Assembly: GCF_002814235.1 (NCBI RefSeq) | Contig: NZ_PHSU01000014.1 | Coordinates: 186,001-250,000 of the forward strand | Length of the DNA: 64,000 nt | Reading direction: 5' to 3' | Source of the DNA: Pseudomonas sp. QS1027 | GTDB lineage: Bacteria > Pseudomonadota > Gammaproteobacteria > Pseudomonadales > Pseudomonadaceae | Shown here: positions 8,112 through 18,700 of the stretch, one piece after another | How the letters are laid out: the number at the start of each line of letters is the position of its first letter | Position numbering within the stretch: the stretch's first letter is position 1 | The notes under the pieces: generated by a model | Databases searched by the model: none | What the model saw: the letters and a program-made list of their open reading frames with translations, nothing else | What the model was told of the DNA's origin: nothing | Made by a program: the position numbers and the translations under genes

Positions 8112-9095
8112 ATGACCAATCCTTCGCTGACAGCCGCCGGGCAACGCGGCATGGCGATCATCAGCGCCTTGCTGATTGCCGCCGTGGTCGCGGTGATCGC
8201 CGGTGGCATGCTCGCCCGCCAGAGCGTCTTTACCCGCAGCCTCGAAGCCGAGCAGTCGCGGGTCCAGGGCGCCTGGCTGTTGCGCGGCGGCCTGGAACTG
8301 AGTCGACAGTTACTTTGGGATGCCCGGCAGCACGATCCGTTGACCCGTCTTGACCAGGCCTGGGCGCAGCCGCTTGTGGCCGCAGGCCTGAGCGAGCGCG
8401 GCGGGCAGTTCAGCGGGCGCCTGGAGGACGAGCAGGGCAAGTTCAACCTGCGCAACCTGGTGCGTGACAGCCGCGTCGATCCCGACCAGGTGCGGGCTTT
8501 CCAGCAGTTGTGCGAATCGATCGGCATCAAGCCTGCCGTGGGTCAGCGGATCGTCCAGCGGGTGACCGCCGCCTACCCGCTGCTGCCGGATAACGTCCCC
8601 GTCGCGCCCGTGGTCAAGGGCAGCTTCGACAGTGGTCGCCTGACTTCACCGTCTACTGCGCTCAAGCCGCTGCCGGCGACCCGGCCGATGTTGCACAGCC
8701 TCGATGACCTGGGCGCCCTGGCGGGTGTCGACGACGCGGTGCTGGCGCTCCTGGCGGCCCATGTGACCATCCTGCCGGCCAACACCTGGGTCAACGGTAA
8801 TACCGCCAGTGCCGAAGTCCTGGCCTCCCAGGTGCCGGGGCTGTCGTTATCGCGGGCGCGCAATCTGGTGGCCGAACGCGACGCCGGACGCTGGTTTATC
8901 AATCGTGGCGATTTCGTCAATCGCCTGCAGATGCCCGAGTTGGTGGTCAGCGATATCAAGGTCGGCATCACCAGCGACTGGTTCCGCCTCAATGCCCGCT
9001 CGCGCAGCGACAGTCGACGGGTCAGCCTGGCGGTGTTGCTGTACCGCCAGGAGTTGCAGATGCCCCAGGTGATCTGGTCACGGGTGGGCGTATGA
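8112..9095 (+). CDS. gspK: Type II secretion minor pseudopilin GspK
   Basis: A 327-residue minor pseudopilin of the tip complex. It has a short leader ending GQRG, then MAIISALLIAAVVAVIAGGML as the transmembrane helix. The mature +5 residue is Ser rather than Glu, as is usual for GspK, the subunit thought to cap the pseudopilus. The body contains GRLEDEQGKFNLRNLV and a C-terminal helix-hairpin-helix-like segment with VPGLSLSRARNLVAERDAG. It lies 8 bp after gspG. Its usual partners GspI and GspJ are not encoded in this cluster. Confidence 0.93.
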   Translation: MTNPSLTAAGQRGMAIISALLIAAVVAVIAGGMLARQSVFTRSLEAEQSRVQGAWLLRGGLELSRQLLWDARQHDPLTRLDQAWAQPLVAAGLSERGGQFSGRLEDEQGKFNLRNLVRDSRVDPDQVRAFQQLCESIGIKPAVGQRIVQRVTAAYPLLPDNVPVAPVVKGSFDSGRLTSPSTALKPLPATRPMLHSLDDLGALAGVDDAVLALLAAHVTILPANTWVNGNTASAEVLASQVPGLSLSRARNLVAERDAGRWFINRGDFVNRLQMPELVVSDIKVGITSDWFRLNARSRSDSRRVSLAVLLYRQELQMPQVIWSRVGV

Positions 9096-10249
9096 CTTCG
9101 CTACGCCTGGCCTTGTTGCCGCTGGAGACGCTGAGCCTCGACAGCCCGCTGGAGTTTGCCTGGCTGGATCGCCAGGGCAAGCTGACCGACCGTGGCCGCA
9201 GTAGCCTGGCGCAATTGGGGCAGACCTATAAAGGTGCCGCCGTGGAGTGTTACCTGCATCCACGCGACAGCCTGCTGGCCAGTATCGAATTGCCCAACCT
9301 GCCGCCGGCGAGGATTCAGGCGGCGGTGGGCTGTGCGGCCCAGGCACTGATTCTCGGCGGTTGCGAGTCGATGCATGTCGTTCATAGCCCGCGGGATGCC
9401 GAGGGGCAGGTGCAGGTCGCCTGGTTGCAACGGGCGCTGCTGGAGCGTTTCGGTACCTTGCTGCGCCAGTCCGGGCTCAAGCTGCGCGGCCTGTATCCGG
9501 CGGCCTATTGCCTGCCGGTGGACGCGACCCAAGCGCCGGTGGTGAGCGTGCGCGACGAGCATCTGCTGATGCGCCGCAGCCAGGACCAGGCCCAGGTTCA
9601 CCCGGCCGTCGATGCCGCACTGTCGGACTTGCTCAATAGCGGTGGCGTGGTGCATTGGATCGGGGCCTCGGCACCGGACAACGCCCTGGTCCAGAGCCTG
9701 CCCGAAGAGCGGGCCTGGTCTGGTAAAGCGCCGAGTTGGGGGTTGCACGGCGCGGTCCAGCCGATGGCCGGCAACACCGGCGGTTGGGGACGCGCCGTGG
9801 CCTGCCTGGTGCTCGCGGTGGCGGTCTGGGCCGTGGGCCTCAATCTCTACGCTGCCCGCCAGGTGGAGCAGGGCCAGCAACTCAAGGCCTGGATGACCCA
9901 GCGGGTCAAGCAGGCATTCCCGGCCTTGCCGATGATCCTCAATCCCTTGCAGCAGGCCCGTCAACAACTGGCCCTGCGTGAGAGCGGTGCGCCCGGCGAC
10001 AGCGGCTTTACCCGGCTGGTCCAGCAGGCCGGTCTGGCCATGCCCTTTATGGTCGGCAGTCTGCAAACACTGGTCTTCGAACATGGCGAGCTGCACCTGA
10101 GCCCGCTGCCGGGCACGCCGGGCGGTGGTCGCGACAAGGCCTGGCAGCTCAGCCTGACCCAGGCCGGGGTGGAAGCGACGGCGGTTGCCGACGGCTGGGT
10201 CCTGAAAACCACCGGCCCGCAACCGCTGGCGGAGAACGACAGTGAATAA
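9092..10249 (+). CDS. gspL: Type II secretion inner-membrane platform protein GspL
   Basis: A 385-residue bitopic protein. About 230 N-terminal residues form the cytoplasmic actin-like domain that binds the GspE ATPase. A single transmembrane segment follows (AVACLVLAVAVWAVGLNLY, about residues 233-252) and then a short periplasmic ferredoxin-like domain. Overall sequence conservation is low, as is normal for GspL, so the call rests on topology, the segment EFAWLDRQGKL near the N-terminus and its position before gspM. The start overlaps the stop of gspK (ATGA). Confidence 0.87.
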   Translation: MTSLRLALLPLETLSLDSPLEFAWLDRQGKLTDRGRSSLAQLGQTYKGAAVECYLHPRDSLLASIELPNLPPARIQAAVGCAAQALILGGCESMHVVHSPRDAEGQVQVAWLQRALLERFGTLLRQSGLKLRGLYPAAYCLPVDATQAPVVSVRDEHLLMRRSQDQAQVHPAVDAALSDLLNSGGVVHWIGASAPDNALVQSLPEERAWSGKAPSWGLHGAVQPMAGNTGGWGRAVACLVLAVAVWAVGLNLYAARQVEQGQQLKAWMTQRVKQAFPALPMILNPLQQARQQLALRESGAPGDSGFTRLVQQAGLAMPFMVGSLQTLVFEHGELHLSPLPGTPGGGRDKAWQLSLTQAGVEATAVADGWVLKTTGPQPLAENDSE

Positions 10250-10784
10250 GGCCTTGATCAACCGCTATCGAAACCGCTGGCGCCAGTTTTCGAGCCAGGT
10301 CCGGTTGTATTGGCAAAACCTGGCGCAGCGCGAGCGCCAACTGGTGCTGGGCATGGCGCTGGGCGTCTCGGGCTTGCTGGTGTGGTTCGTATTGATCCAG
10401 CCGCCGTTGCGCAAGATCGATTTCTGGAGCTTGGAAACCCCCAAATTGCGCACCCAGGCGCAGACCCTCGACGGCCTGCTGCAAGGGCTGGCCGGTCCGA
10501 GCGCCGGGAACATCGAGGTCGGGTTGCGCAGCAGCCTGGACGCCGGCGGCCTGGCCGGGCACTACCAGTTGCAAAACGTCGGTACCGGCTGGCTGCTGAC
10601 CTTCGACGACGCCCCGGCCGATGGCCTGGTGGGCTGGCTGCTGGGCAATCCCCCTTTATTCACCCTGGAGGTGGTCGAGGCCCGTTTGCAACGCAAGGGC
10701 GCGACCGAACCCGATGGCACGGCGGGCAAACTGTCCGGAACCGTTCGCATGGATCAGGCGCTTGGCGCTAAGGAAGCTTCATGA
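10242..10784 (+). CDS. gspM: Type II secretion inner-membrane protein GspM
   Basis: A 180-residue bitopic protein with a basic, Arg/Gln-rich cytoplasmic N-terminus, one transmembrane helix (LVLGMALGVSGLLVWFVLIQP, about residues 30-50) and a periplasmic domain that should dimerise with GspL. The sequence WRQFSSQVRLYWQNLAQRER just before the helix resembles other GspM proteins, which often have W-x-x-L-x-x-RER there. It overlaps gspL by 8 bp and gspD by 4 bp. The assignment leans on context because this family diverges quickly. Confidence 0.85.
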   Translation: MNKALINRYRNRWRQFSSQVRLYWQNLAQRERQLVLGMALGVSGLLVWFVLIQPPLRKIDFWSLETPKLRTQAQTLDGLLQGLAGPSAGNIEVGLRSSLDAGGLAGHYQLQNVGTGWLLTFDDAPADGLVGWLLGNPPLFTLEVVEARLQRKGATEPDGTAGKLSGTVRMDQALGAKEAS

Positions 10785-13171
10785 AGTGGTCAGGTTCTTT
10801 ATCGGCCTTGCGTTATCGGCAGGCCGCGGCGCCCTGGTTGTTGATGGCTTTGAGTGCGTGCAGCACGCCACCCCCGTCGGCGCAGCCGCCATTGCTGGTG
10901 GAAAGCGAGTTGGGCCGGCCCCTGGCCTCGACGGTCAGGAGTGGCGATGCCGTGGCCGACCGGCAGCGGCTCCAGGCCCAGGTGGAGCAGCAACATCGGC
11001 AGACGCGCGCGCCGATCAATCCCGGTACGGGCAAAGGCCCGGCCAAGGGCGTTCCGGCGGCCAGTCCCCTGGGCAACCAGCCGGTGCAGTTGAACTTCGT
11101 CGACGCCGATATCCAGGCGGTGGTGCGCGCATTGTCGCGTTCCACCGGCCAGCAGTTCCTGGTGGACCCACGGGTCAAGGGCACCCTGACCCTGGTCTCC
11201 GAAGGCGAGGTGCCGGCCCATCGCGCCTATGACATGCTGCTGGCGGCCCTGCGCATGCAAGGCTTCAGCGTGGTGGATGTGGGCGGGGTCAGCCAGGTGG
11301 TGCCGGAAGCCGATGCCAAGCTGCTCGGCGGGCCGATCTACAGCGCCGACCGTCCGGCCCAGGGCGGTATGCTGACCCGCACCTTCCGCCTGCAATACGA
11401 AAACGCGGTGAACCTGATCCCGGTGCTGCGGCCGATCGTCTCGCCGAACAACCCGATCAATGCCTACCCGGGCAACAACACCGTGGTGATCACCGATTAC
11501 GCGCAGAACCTGGACCGGGTCGCCACGCTGATCGCCAGTATCGACACCCCCAGCGCCATCGACACCGATGTGGTGACGATCCAGAACGGCATTGCCAGCG
11601 ATATCGCCAGCATGGTTTCCGAACTGCTGGACAGCCCCGGCAATGACCCGACCCAGAAGATCGTCGTGCTCGGCGACCCGCGTTCCAATTCGATCATCAT
11701 TCGCTCTGGCAGCCCGGAGCGCACGCAGCTGGCGCGGGAACTGATCTACAAGCTGGACAATGCCCAGAGCAACCCGAGCAACCTGCACGTGGTGTACCTG
11801 CGCAATGCCCAGGCCGGCAAGCTGGCCCAGGCCCTGCGTGGGCTGCTCACGGGGGAAAGCGACAGTGGCGACGGCAAGGGCGATCCGACCCGGGCCATGC
11901 TCAGCAACGGCGGGATGAACAGCAATAGCAGCCAGAATGGCCAGGCCAGCACCCAGAGCGGCGGCGGCACCTCGAGCAGTGGCACGGGCAGTGCCACCAG
12001 CGGGTCTTCAAGCGCCCAGGGCGCGCGGACGGGTACCGCCAGCCAGGGCTCGGACCAGAGTGTGGCGTTTTCCGCGGGTGGGGTGACCATCCAGGCCGAT
12101 GCCACCACCAATACCTTGCTGATCAGCGCGCCGGACCCGTTGTACCGCAACCTGCGGGAAGTCATCGACCAACTGGACCAGCGTCGCGCCCAGGTGGTGA
12201 TCGAAAGCCTGATCGTCGAAGTCAGCGAAGACGATGCCAATGAATTCGGCGTGCAATGGCAAGCCGGCAACCTGGCCGGCAATAGCGTGATCGGCGGGGT
12301 CAACCTGGGTGGGACCAATCTGGTCAGTACTGCCAAGAACAGCATCGACGTGTTGCCCCAGGGGTTGAGTCTTGGGTTGGTCAAGGGCGCGGTGAATATC
12401 CCCGGTGTCGGTCAGGTCATGGACCTCAAGGTCCTGGCCCGGGCCTTGAAAACCAAGGGTGGTTCCAATGTACTGTCGACGCCGAACCTGCTGACCCTGG
12501 ACAACGAAGTGGCGAGCATCTTCGTCGGCCAGACCATCCCCTTTGTCAGCGGCCAGTATGTCACCAGCGGCAGCAGCTCGAGCAACAACCCGTTCCAGAC
12601 CATCCAGCGCGAGGAGGTCGGCCTCAAGCTCAATGTGCGGCCGCAGATTTCCGAAGGCGGCACGGTCAAGCTGGATATCTACCAGGAAGTCAGCACGGTG
12701 GATGATCGCGCCTCGGCGGCGGCGGCCGGTACGGTGACCAATAAACGCGCCATCGATACCAGCATCCTGCTGGATGACGGGCAGATCATGGTCCTCGGCG
12801 GCCTGTTGCAGGACGGTTATACCCAGACCAATGATGGCGTGCCCTTTCTGTCGAGTATTCCCGGGATCGGTGCGCTGTTTCGTCATGAGCGGCGCGAGAC
12901 CAACAAGACCAACCTGATGGTGTTCCTGCGGCCCTATATCATTCGCGACGGGGCGGCGGGACGGAGCATCACCCTGAACCGTTATGACTTTATCCGCCGG
13001 GCCCAGGGCAGCCTGCAACCGGAGCGCAGCTGGGCCATGCCGGATATGCAGGCGCCGCAGTTGCCGAACGCGGCCCAGGCCATCCCGGGTTCCGCGCCGT
13101 CGACCCCGCAAACGCCGCGGGCGGCGATTCGCGCGGTGCCGCTGTCGATCAATGAGCGTACCCAGCCATGA
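10781..13171 (+). CDS. gspD: Type II secretion secretin GspD, predicted lipoprotein (HxcQ-like)
   Basis: The 796-residue outer-membrane channel. The N-terminus carries a lipobox (LLMALSAC, acylated Cys27), so this is a liposecretin like P. aeruginosa HxcQ that can reach the outer membrane without a separate pilotin. N0-N3 domains follow (VQLNFVDADIQAVVRALSR; repeated ring-building folds to about residue 470). A long Ser/Gly/Asn-rich linker interrupts them at about residues 365-430. The C-terminal secretin domain has VPFLSSIPGIGALFRHE and TNLMVFLRPYIIRDG. Only a short tail follows, consistent with no S-domain for a pilotin. It overlaps both neighbours by 4 bp. Confidence 0.95.
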   Translation: MKWSGSLSALRYRQAAAPWLLMALSACSTPPPSAQPPLLVESELGRPLASTVRSGDAVADRQRLQAQVEQQHRQTRAPINPGTGKGPAKGVPAASPLGNQPVQLNFVDADIQAVVRALSRSTGQQFLVDPRVKGTLTLVSEGEVPAHRAYDMLLAALRMQGFSVVDVGGVSQVVPEADAKLLGGPIYSADRPAQGGMLTRTFRLQYENAVNLIPVLRPIVSPNNPINAYPGNNTVVITDYAQNLDRVATLIASIDTPSAIDTDVVTIQNGIASDIASMVSELLDSPGNDPTQKIVVLGDPRSNSIIIRSGSPERTQLARELIYKLDNAQSNPSNLHVVYLRNAQAGKLAQALRGLLTGESDSGDGKGDPTRAMLSNGGMNSNSSQNGQASTQSGGGTSSSGTGSATSGSSSAQGARTGTASQGSDQSVAFSAGGVTIQADATTNTLLISAPDPLYRNLREVIDQLDQRRAQVVIESLIVEVSEDDANEFGVQWQAGNLAGNSVIGGVNLGGTNLVSTAKNSIDVLPQGLSLGLVKGAVNIPGVGQVMDLKVLARALKTKGGSNVLSTPNLLTLDNEVASIFVGQTIPFVSGQYVTSGSSSSNNPFQTIQREEVGLKLNVRPQISEGGTVKLDIYQEVSTVDDRASAAAAGTVTNKRAIDTSILLDDGQIMVLGGLLQDGYTQTNDGVPFLSSIPGIGALFRHERRETNKTNLMVFLRPYIIRDGAAGRSITLNRYDFIRRAQGSLQPERSWAMPDMQAPQLPNAAQAIPGSAPSTPQTPRAAIRAVPLSINERTQP

Positions 13172-14586
13172 GTGCACTGCCGTACGCCTGGGCCAAGGCG
13201 CAGCGGGTCCTGCTGCGCGACGGCGAGGACGGGGCGGTATTGACCGCCTGTCCATCGACCCCCGGCTGGGCCATCAGCGAAGTCCGCCGACAGTTCGGTC
13301 CGGCCCGCCTGGAACAGGTCCGCGACGAGGAACTCGACGGCCTGCTCGCCAGCGCCTATGCCGACACCGGCAGCGCGGCGGCGGTGGTCGGGGCGGCGGA
13401 AAACGAAGTGGATCTCGACCGGCTGATGCAGGACATCCCGGAAATCACCGACCTGCTTGACACCCAGGACGGCGCTCCGGTGATCCGCATGATCAACGCC
13501 TTGCTGACCCAGGCCGCGCGGGACGAGGCCAGCGATATCCATATCGAACCCTTCGAGACCCATTCGGTGGTGCGCTACCGGGTCGACGGCACCCTGCGCG
13601 ACGTGGTCTCGCCCCGCAAGGCCCTGCACGGCGCGTTGGTGTCGCGGATCAAGATCATGGCGCAGTTGGATATCGCCGAGAAACGCCTGCCCCAGGACGG
13701 CCGCATTGCCTTGCGCGTGGCCGGCCGGCCCATCGATATCCGTGTCTCCACCGTGCCCACCGGCCATGGCGAACGGGTGGTGATGCGCTTGCTGGACAAA
13801 CAGGCCGGACGCCTGCAACTGGAAACCCTGGGCATGGACCCCGATGTGCTGTCCCGGCTCGACCATCTGATCCGCCAGCCCCACGGTATCGTGCTGGTCA
13901 CCGGCCCCACCGGCAGCGGCAAGACCACCAGCCTCTACGCCGCCCTGGCCCGGCTCGACGCCAGTACCAGCAATATCCTCACCGTCGAGGACCCGGTGGA
14001 ATACGACCTGCCGGGGATCAGCCAGATCCAGGTGAATGCCAAGATCGACATGACCTTTGCCCTGGCCTTGCGGGCGATCCTGCGCCAGGATCCGGACATC
14101 ATCATGATCGGCGAGATCCGCGACCTGGAAACCGCGCAGATTGCCGTGCAGGCCTCGCTCACCGGGCACCTGGTGCTGGCGACCCTGCACACCAACGACG
14201 CGGTGTCGGCGGTCAACCGCCTGATCGACATGGGCGTGGAACCGTTCCTGCTGGCCTCGTCGATGCTCGGCGTGCTCGCCCAGCGCCTGGTCCGGCGCCT
14301 GTGCCAGCACTGTCGCCAGGAAGACCCGGCCGCGCCCGGCACCTGGCGGCCGCTGGGCTGCAGTGTGTGCAATCACACCGGCTACAGCGGTCGTACCGGT
14401 ATCCACGAGCTGTTCTGCATTGACGACGATATCCGCAGCCTGATCCACCAGGGTGCCGGCGAGCAGGCCCTGCGCCTGGCCGCGCGGGCTGCCGGGATGT
14501 TGAGCATGCGCGAGGACGGCGAGCGCTGGGTACGCAGCGGCGCCACCGCGCCGGAAGAAATCCTTCGCGTGACACGGGACGCCTGA
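13168..14586 (+). CDS. gspE: Type II secretion ATPase GspE
   Basis: The 472-residue cytoplasmic hexameric ATPase that drives pseudopilus assembly. An N1E-like domain is followed by the catalytic core: arginine-finger region SDIHIEPFE, Walker A GPTGSGKT (residues 246-253), the Asp box ILTVEDPVEYDLPG, Walker B DPDIIMIGEIRDLETA and the His box LATLHTNDAVSAVNRL. Near the C-terminus is a zinc-type tetracysteine element, CQHC then CSVC separated by 15 residues. It is translationally coupled to gspD and to gspF (TGATG). Confidence 0.96.
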   Translation: MSALPYAWAKAQRVLLRDGEDGAVLTACPSTPGWAISEVRRQFGPARLEQVRDEELDGLLASAYADTGSAAAVVGAAENEVDLDRLMQDIPEITDLLDTQDGAPVIRMINALLTQAARDEASDIHIEPFETHSVVRYRVDGTLRDVVSPRKALHGALVSRIKIMAQLDIAEKRLPQDGRIALRVAGRPIDIRVSTVPTGHGERVVMRLLDKQAGRLQLETLGMDPDVLSRLDHLIRQPHGIVLVTGPTGSGKTTSLYAALARLDASTSNILTVEDPVEYDLPGISQIQVNAKIDMTFALALRAILRQDPDIIMIGEIRDLETAQIAVQASLTGHLVLATLHTNDAVSAVNRLIDMGVEPFLLASSMLGVLAQRLVRRLCQHCRQEDPAAPGTWRPLGCSVCNHTGYSGRTGIHELFCIDDDIRSLIHQGAGEQALRLAARAAGMLSMREDGERWVRSGATAPEEILRVTRDA

Positions 14587-15797
14587 TGAATCGCTATCGC
14601 TTCGAAGCCGCCGACGCCCTGGGCAGGATCGAAACCGGTCATCTGGAAGCCGACAGCCAGGGCGCGGCCATGGGTCTGCTGCGCAGTCGCGGACTGACCG
14701 CCTTGCTGGTCCAGGCCGATGGCGTCCAGGGCGGTGGCAGTGCCGGCGGGATGTTCAGCGCCAAACTCTCGGACAACGACCTGGCCTGGGCCACCCGGCA
14801 ACTGGCGAGCCTGCTGGGCGCCAGCCTGCCGCTGGAAGCTGCGTTGAGCGCGACGGTGGAGCAGGCCGAGCGCAAGCACATTGCCCAGACCCTGAGCGCG
14901 GTGCGCGCCGATGTACGTGGCGGCATGCGTCTGGCCGAAGCCCTGGCCAAGCGGCCACGGGACTTTCCCGATATCTACCGGGCGCTGATCGCAGCGGGCG
15001 AGGAGTCTGGCGACCTGGCCCAGGTGATGGAGCGGCTGGCCGACTACATCGAGGAGCGCAACAACCTGCGGGGCAAGATTCTCACCGCGTTTATCTACCC
15101 GGGAGTGGTGGGGTTGGTGTCGGTGGCCATTGTGATTTTCCTCCTCAGCTATGTGGTGCCCCAGGTGGTCAGCGCTTTTTCCCAGGCTCGCCAGGATCTG
15201 CCGGGGCTGACGGTGGCGATGCTCAACGCCAGTGACTTTATCCGCGCCTGGGGCTGGTTGTGTTTTGGCGTGCTGGTGGGCGGTTTGTGGGGCTGGCGCT
15301 TGTATTTGCGCAATCCGGCGGCGCGGTTGGCTTGGCATAGTCGGATTTTGCGCTTGCCGCTGATCGGGCGATTTGTGCTGGGGCTGAATACTGCGCGGTT
15401 TGCCTCGACCCTGGCGATTCTCGGCGGTGCCGGGGTGCCGTTGTTGCGGGCCCTGGAGGCGGCGCGGCAGACGGTGTCCAACGACCGTCTGAGCCTGAGT
15501 GTGACCGAGGCCACGGCGCGGGTCCGCGAAGGGGTGAACCTGGCGGCGGCGTTGAAGGTGGAGAAGGTGTTTCCACCGGTGTTGATCCATCTGATCGCCA
15601 GTGGCGAGAAGACCGGTTCGTTGCCGCCGATGCTGGAGCGGGCGGCGCAGACCTTGTCGCGGGATATCGAGCGGCGGGCCATGGCCATGACCGCGCTGCT
15701 CGAACCCTTGATGATCGTGGTGATGGGGGCGGTGGTGCTGTTGATCGTGATGGCGGTGTTGCTGCCGATCATCGAGATCAATCAGTTGGTGCAATAG
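14586..15797 (+). CDS. gspF: Type II secretion inner-membrane platform protein GspF
   Basis: A 403-residue polytopic protein with two copies of the GspF/PilC helical domain. Signatures include LASLLGASLPLEAALSA, PDIYRALIAAGEESGDL and, in the second half, LATLGGAG-like FASTLAILGGAGVPLLRAL and LIASGEKTGSLPPMLERAA. Three transmembrane helices can be seen: two flanking the mid-point and one at the C-terminus (LMIVVMGAVVLLIVMAVLLP). It is the last gene of the operon and its 3' end overlaps the convergent RND gene by 20 bp. There is no gspH, I, J, C or O after it. Confidence 0.95.
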   Translation: MNRYRFEAADALGRIETGHLEADSQGAAMGLLRSRGLTALLVQADGVQGGGSAGGMFSAKLSDNDLAWATRQLASLLGASLPLEAALSATVEQAERKHIAQTLSAVRADVRGGMRLAEALAKRPRDFPDIYRALIAAGEESGDLAQVMERLADYIEERNNLRGKILTAFIYPGVVGLVSVAIVIFLLSYVVPQVVSAFSQARQDLPGLTVAMLNASDFIRAWGWLCFGVLVGGLWGWRLYLRNPAARLAWHSRILRLPLIGRFVLGLNTARFASTLAILGGAGVPLLRALEAARQTVSNDRLSLSVTEATARVREGVNLAAALKVEKVFPPVLIHLIASGEKTGSLPPMLERAAQTLSRDIERRAMAMTALLEPLMIVVMGAVVLLIVMAVLLPIIEINQLVQ

Positions 15798-18700
15798 CCC
15801 CTGGTACCTGTTTCGCCGTTGATGAGCTTTGACGCCTGCCTCTGGCCAACCGCATCACCACCACAAAAAACACCGGCACGAACACCACCGCCAGCGTCGC
15901 CGTGATCATCCCGCCGATCACCCCGGTACCAATGGCCTGCTGGCTCGCCGAACTGGCGCCAGTGGCAATCGCCAGCGGTACCACCCCGAGGATAAACGCC
16001 AGGGACGTCATGATGATCGGACGCAAGCGCAGCCGAGCCGCCTGCACCGTCGCATCCAGCAGATCATGCCCCTCGTCGTACAGACTCTTGGCGAACTCGA
16101 TGATCAAAATCGCGTTCTTCGCCGAAAGACCGATGATGGTGATCAACCCGACCTTGAAGAACACATCGTTGGGCATCCCGCGCAAGGTCACCGCCAGTAC
16201 CGCGCCAAGCACCCCGAGTGGCACCACCAGCAGCACCGAGGTCGGGATCGACCAGCTTTCATACAAGGCCGCCAGACACAGGAATACCACCAGCAGCGAC
16301 AGCCCCAGCAGCGTCGTCGCCTGGGAACCGGACAACCGCTCCTGCAAGGACAAACCGGTCCATTCCAGGCCCAGTCCCGCCGGCAACTGCGTCACCAGCC
16401 GCTCCATCTCCGCCATGGCCTGCCCGGTGCTGTGTCCGGCCTTGGGCTCGCCGGAAATGGCAATTGCCGGGTAGCCGTTGTAACGGGTCAGTTGCGCCGG
16501 ACCCTGGGTCCAGTGCGCCCGGACAAAGGCCGACAACGGCACCATTTTCCCGCCGCTGTTGCGCACATTGATCTTCAGCAGATCGGCCACCTGGCTACGC
16601 TGGTCGCCTTCGGCCTGGATCACCACCCGCTGCATGCGCCCCTGGTTCGGGAAGTCGTTGACATAGCTCGAGCCCAGGGCGGTGGAGAGCAGGGCGCCGA
16701 TATCGGCAAAGGACACCCCCAGGGCATTGGCCTGCTGACGGTCGACCTCCAGCTGCACCTGTGGCGCTTCGGCCAGGGCGCTTTCGCGGACATTGGCCAG
16801 CACCGGGCTCTTTTCCGCCGCCGCCAGCAACTGGGTACGGGCTTTCATCAGCGCCTCATGCCCCACGCCGCCACGGTCCTGCAAACGGAACTCGAAACCA
16901 CTGGAAGTGCCGAGGCCGTCCACCGGCGGTGGCAGGATGGCGTAGGCCACGGCGTCCTTGATCTCGCCCAACGCCAGGTTGGCGCGGTCGGCAATGGCTT
17001 GCGCCGAGTCCTTGGCACCCCGCGCCGACCAGTCCTTCAAGGTGGTGAAGGCCAGGGCGGCGTTCTGCCCGCTGCCGGAGAAACTGAAGCCGAGGATCAT
17101 GGTGGTGTCACCGACGCCCGGTTCCGTGGCGTTATGGGCTTCGATCTGTTCCACCACCTTGATCGTGCGGTTCTGGCTCGCTCCCGGCGGCAGCTGGATA
17201 TCAGTGATGGTGTAGCCTTGGTCTTCCACCGGCAGGAACGAGGCGGGCAGGCGCATGAAGCACAGCCCCAGCACGACCAGCAACAGACCGTAGACCACCA
17301 GGTAACGGCCGCTGCGTTTCAGCGCATAGACCACCCAGCCTTCATATTTATTGCTCAACTGCTCGAAACGCCGGTTGAACGCGCCGAAGAAACCGCCCTT
17401 GGCGTGATGCTCGCCCGGGGCAATCGGCTTGAGCAGGGTGGCGCACAAGGCCGGGGTCAGGGTCAGGGCAAGGAAGGCCGAGAACAGGATCGAGGTGGCC
17501 ATGGACAGCGAGAACTGCTGGTAGATCACTCCAACCGAGCCCTGCATGAAGGCCATGGGAATAAACACCGCCACCAGCACCAGGGTGATGCCGATGATGG
17601 CGCCGCTGATCTGGCCCATGGCCTTGCGCGTGGCGTCTCGCGGTGAGAGCCCCTCGTTGGCCATGATCCGTTCGACGTTCTCCACCACCACGATGGCGTC
17701 GTCCACCAGGATGCCGATGGCCAGGACCATGCCGAACATGGTCAGTACGTTGATCGAGAAACCCAGGGCCAGCATGGTGGCAAACGTCCCCATCAGCGCC
17801 ACCGGCACCACCAGGGTCGGGATCAGGGTGTAGCGGATGTTCTGCAGGAACAGGAACATCACCGCGAACACCAGCAACATGGCTTCGCCCAGGGTGTAGA
17901 TCACCTTGGTGATCGAGACCTTGACGAAGGGCGAGGTGTCATAGGGGATCTTGTATTCAACCCCGGCCGGGAAGTAGCGCGACAGCTCGTCGAGCTTGGC
18001 GCGCACCAGGGTGGCGGTGTGCAGGGCATTGGCGCCGGGGCTCAACTGGACGCTGAAGGCGGTGGACGGCTTGCCGTTCAGGCGGGTGCCGTACTGGTAG
18101 TCCTGGCTGCCGATTTCCACCCGGGCGACATCGCCGATACGCACGCTGGAACCGTCGGGGTTGGCCCGCAGGACGATATCGGCGAATTCCTTCGGCGTGC
18201 TCAACTGGCCCTTGACCAGCACCGCGGCGTTGATTTCCTGAGTCGGACGGGCCGGCAGGTCGCCGATGCTACCCGCCGAGACCTGGGCGTTCTGCCCGGC
18301 CACGGCGGCGCTGACGTCCGCCGGGGTCAGGTTGAAACCCACCAGTTTCTGCGGGTCGATCCAGATCCGCATGGCCCGCTCGGCGCCATACAGCTGGGCC
18401 TTGCCGACACCGTCGAGACGCTTGATCTCGTTCATCACATTACGCGCCAGGTAGTCGCTGAGGGCGCTTTCGTCGTACTTGCCGTCACTGGAGGTGAGGG
18501 TGGCGAGCAGCAGGAAGCCGGCGGAAACCTTTTCCACCTGCAAGCCTTGCTGGGTCACGGCGGCAGGCAGGCGCGGCTCAACCGCTTTCAGGCGGTTCTG
18601 CACATCGACCTGGGCCATCGCCGGATCGGTGCCGGGTTGGAAGGTCGCGGTGATGGTGGCGCTGCCCAGGCTGCTCTGGGATTCGAAATACAGCAGGTGA

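Noticed and set aside
12008..14448. Long antisense frames (415 and 488 residues) over gspD and gspE
   Set aside because: Same composition artefact; the plus-strand genes have clear secretin and ATPase motifs.
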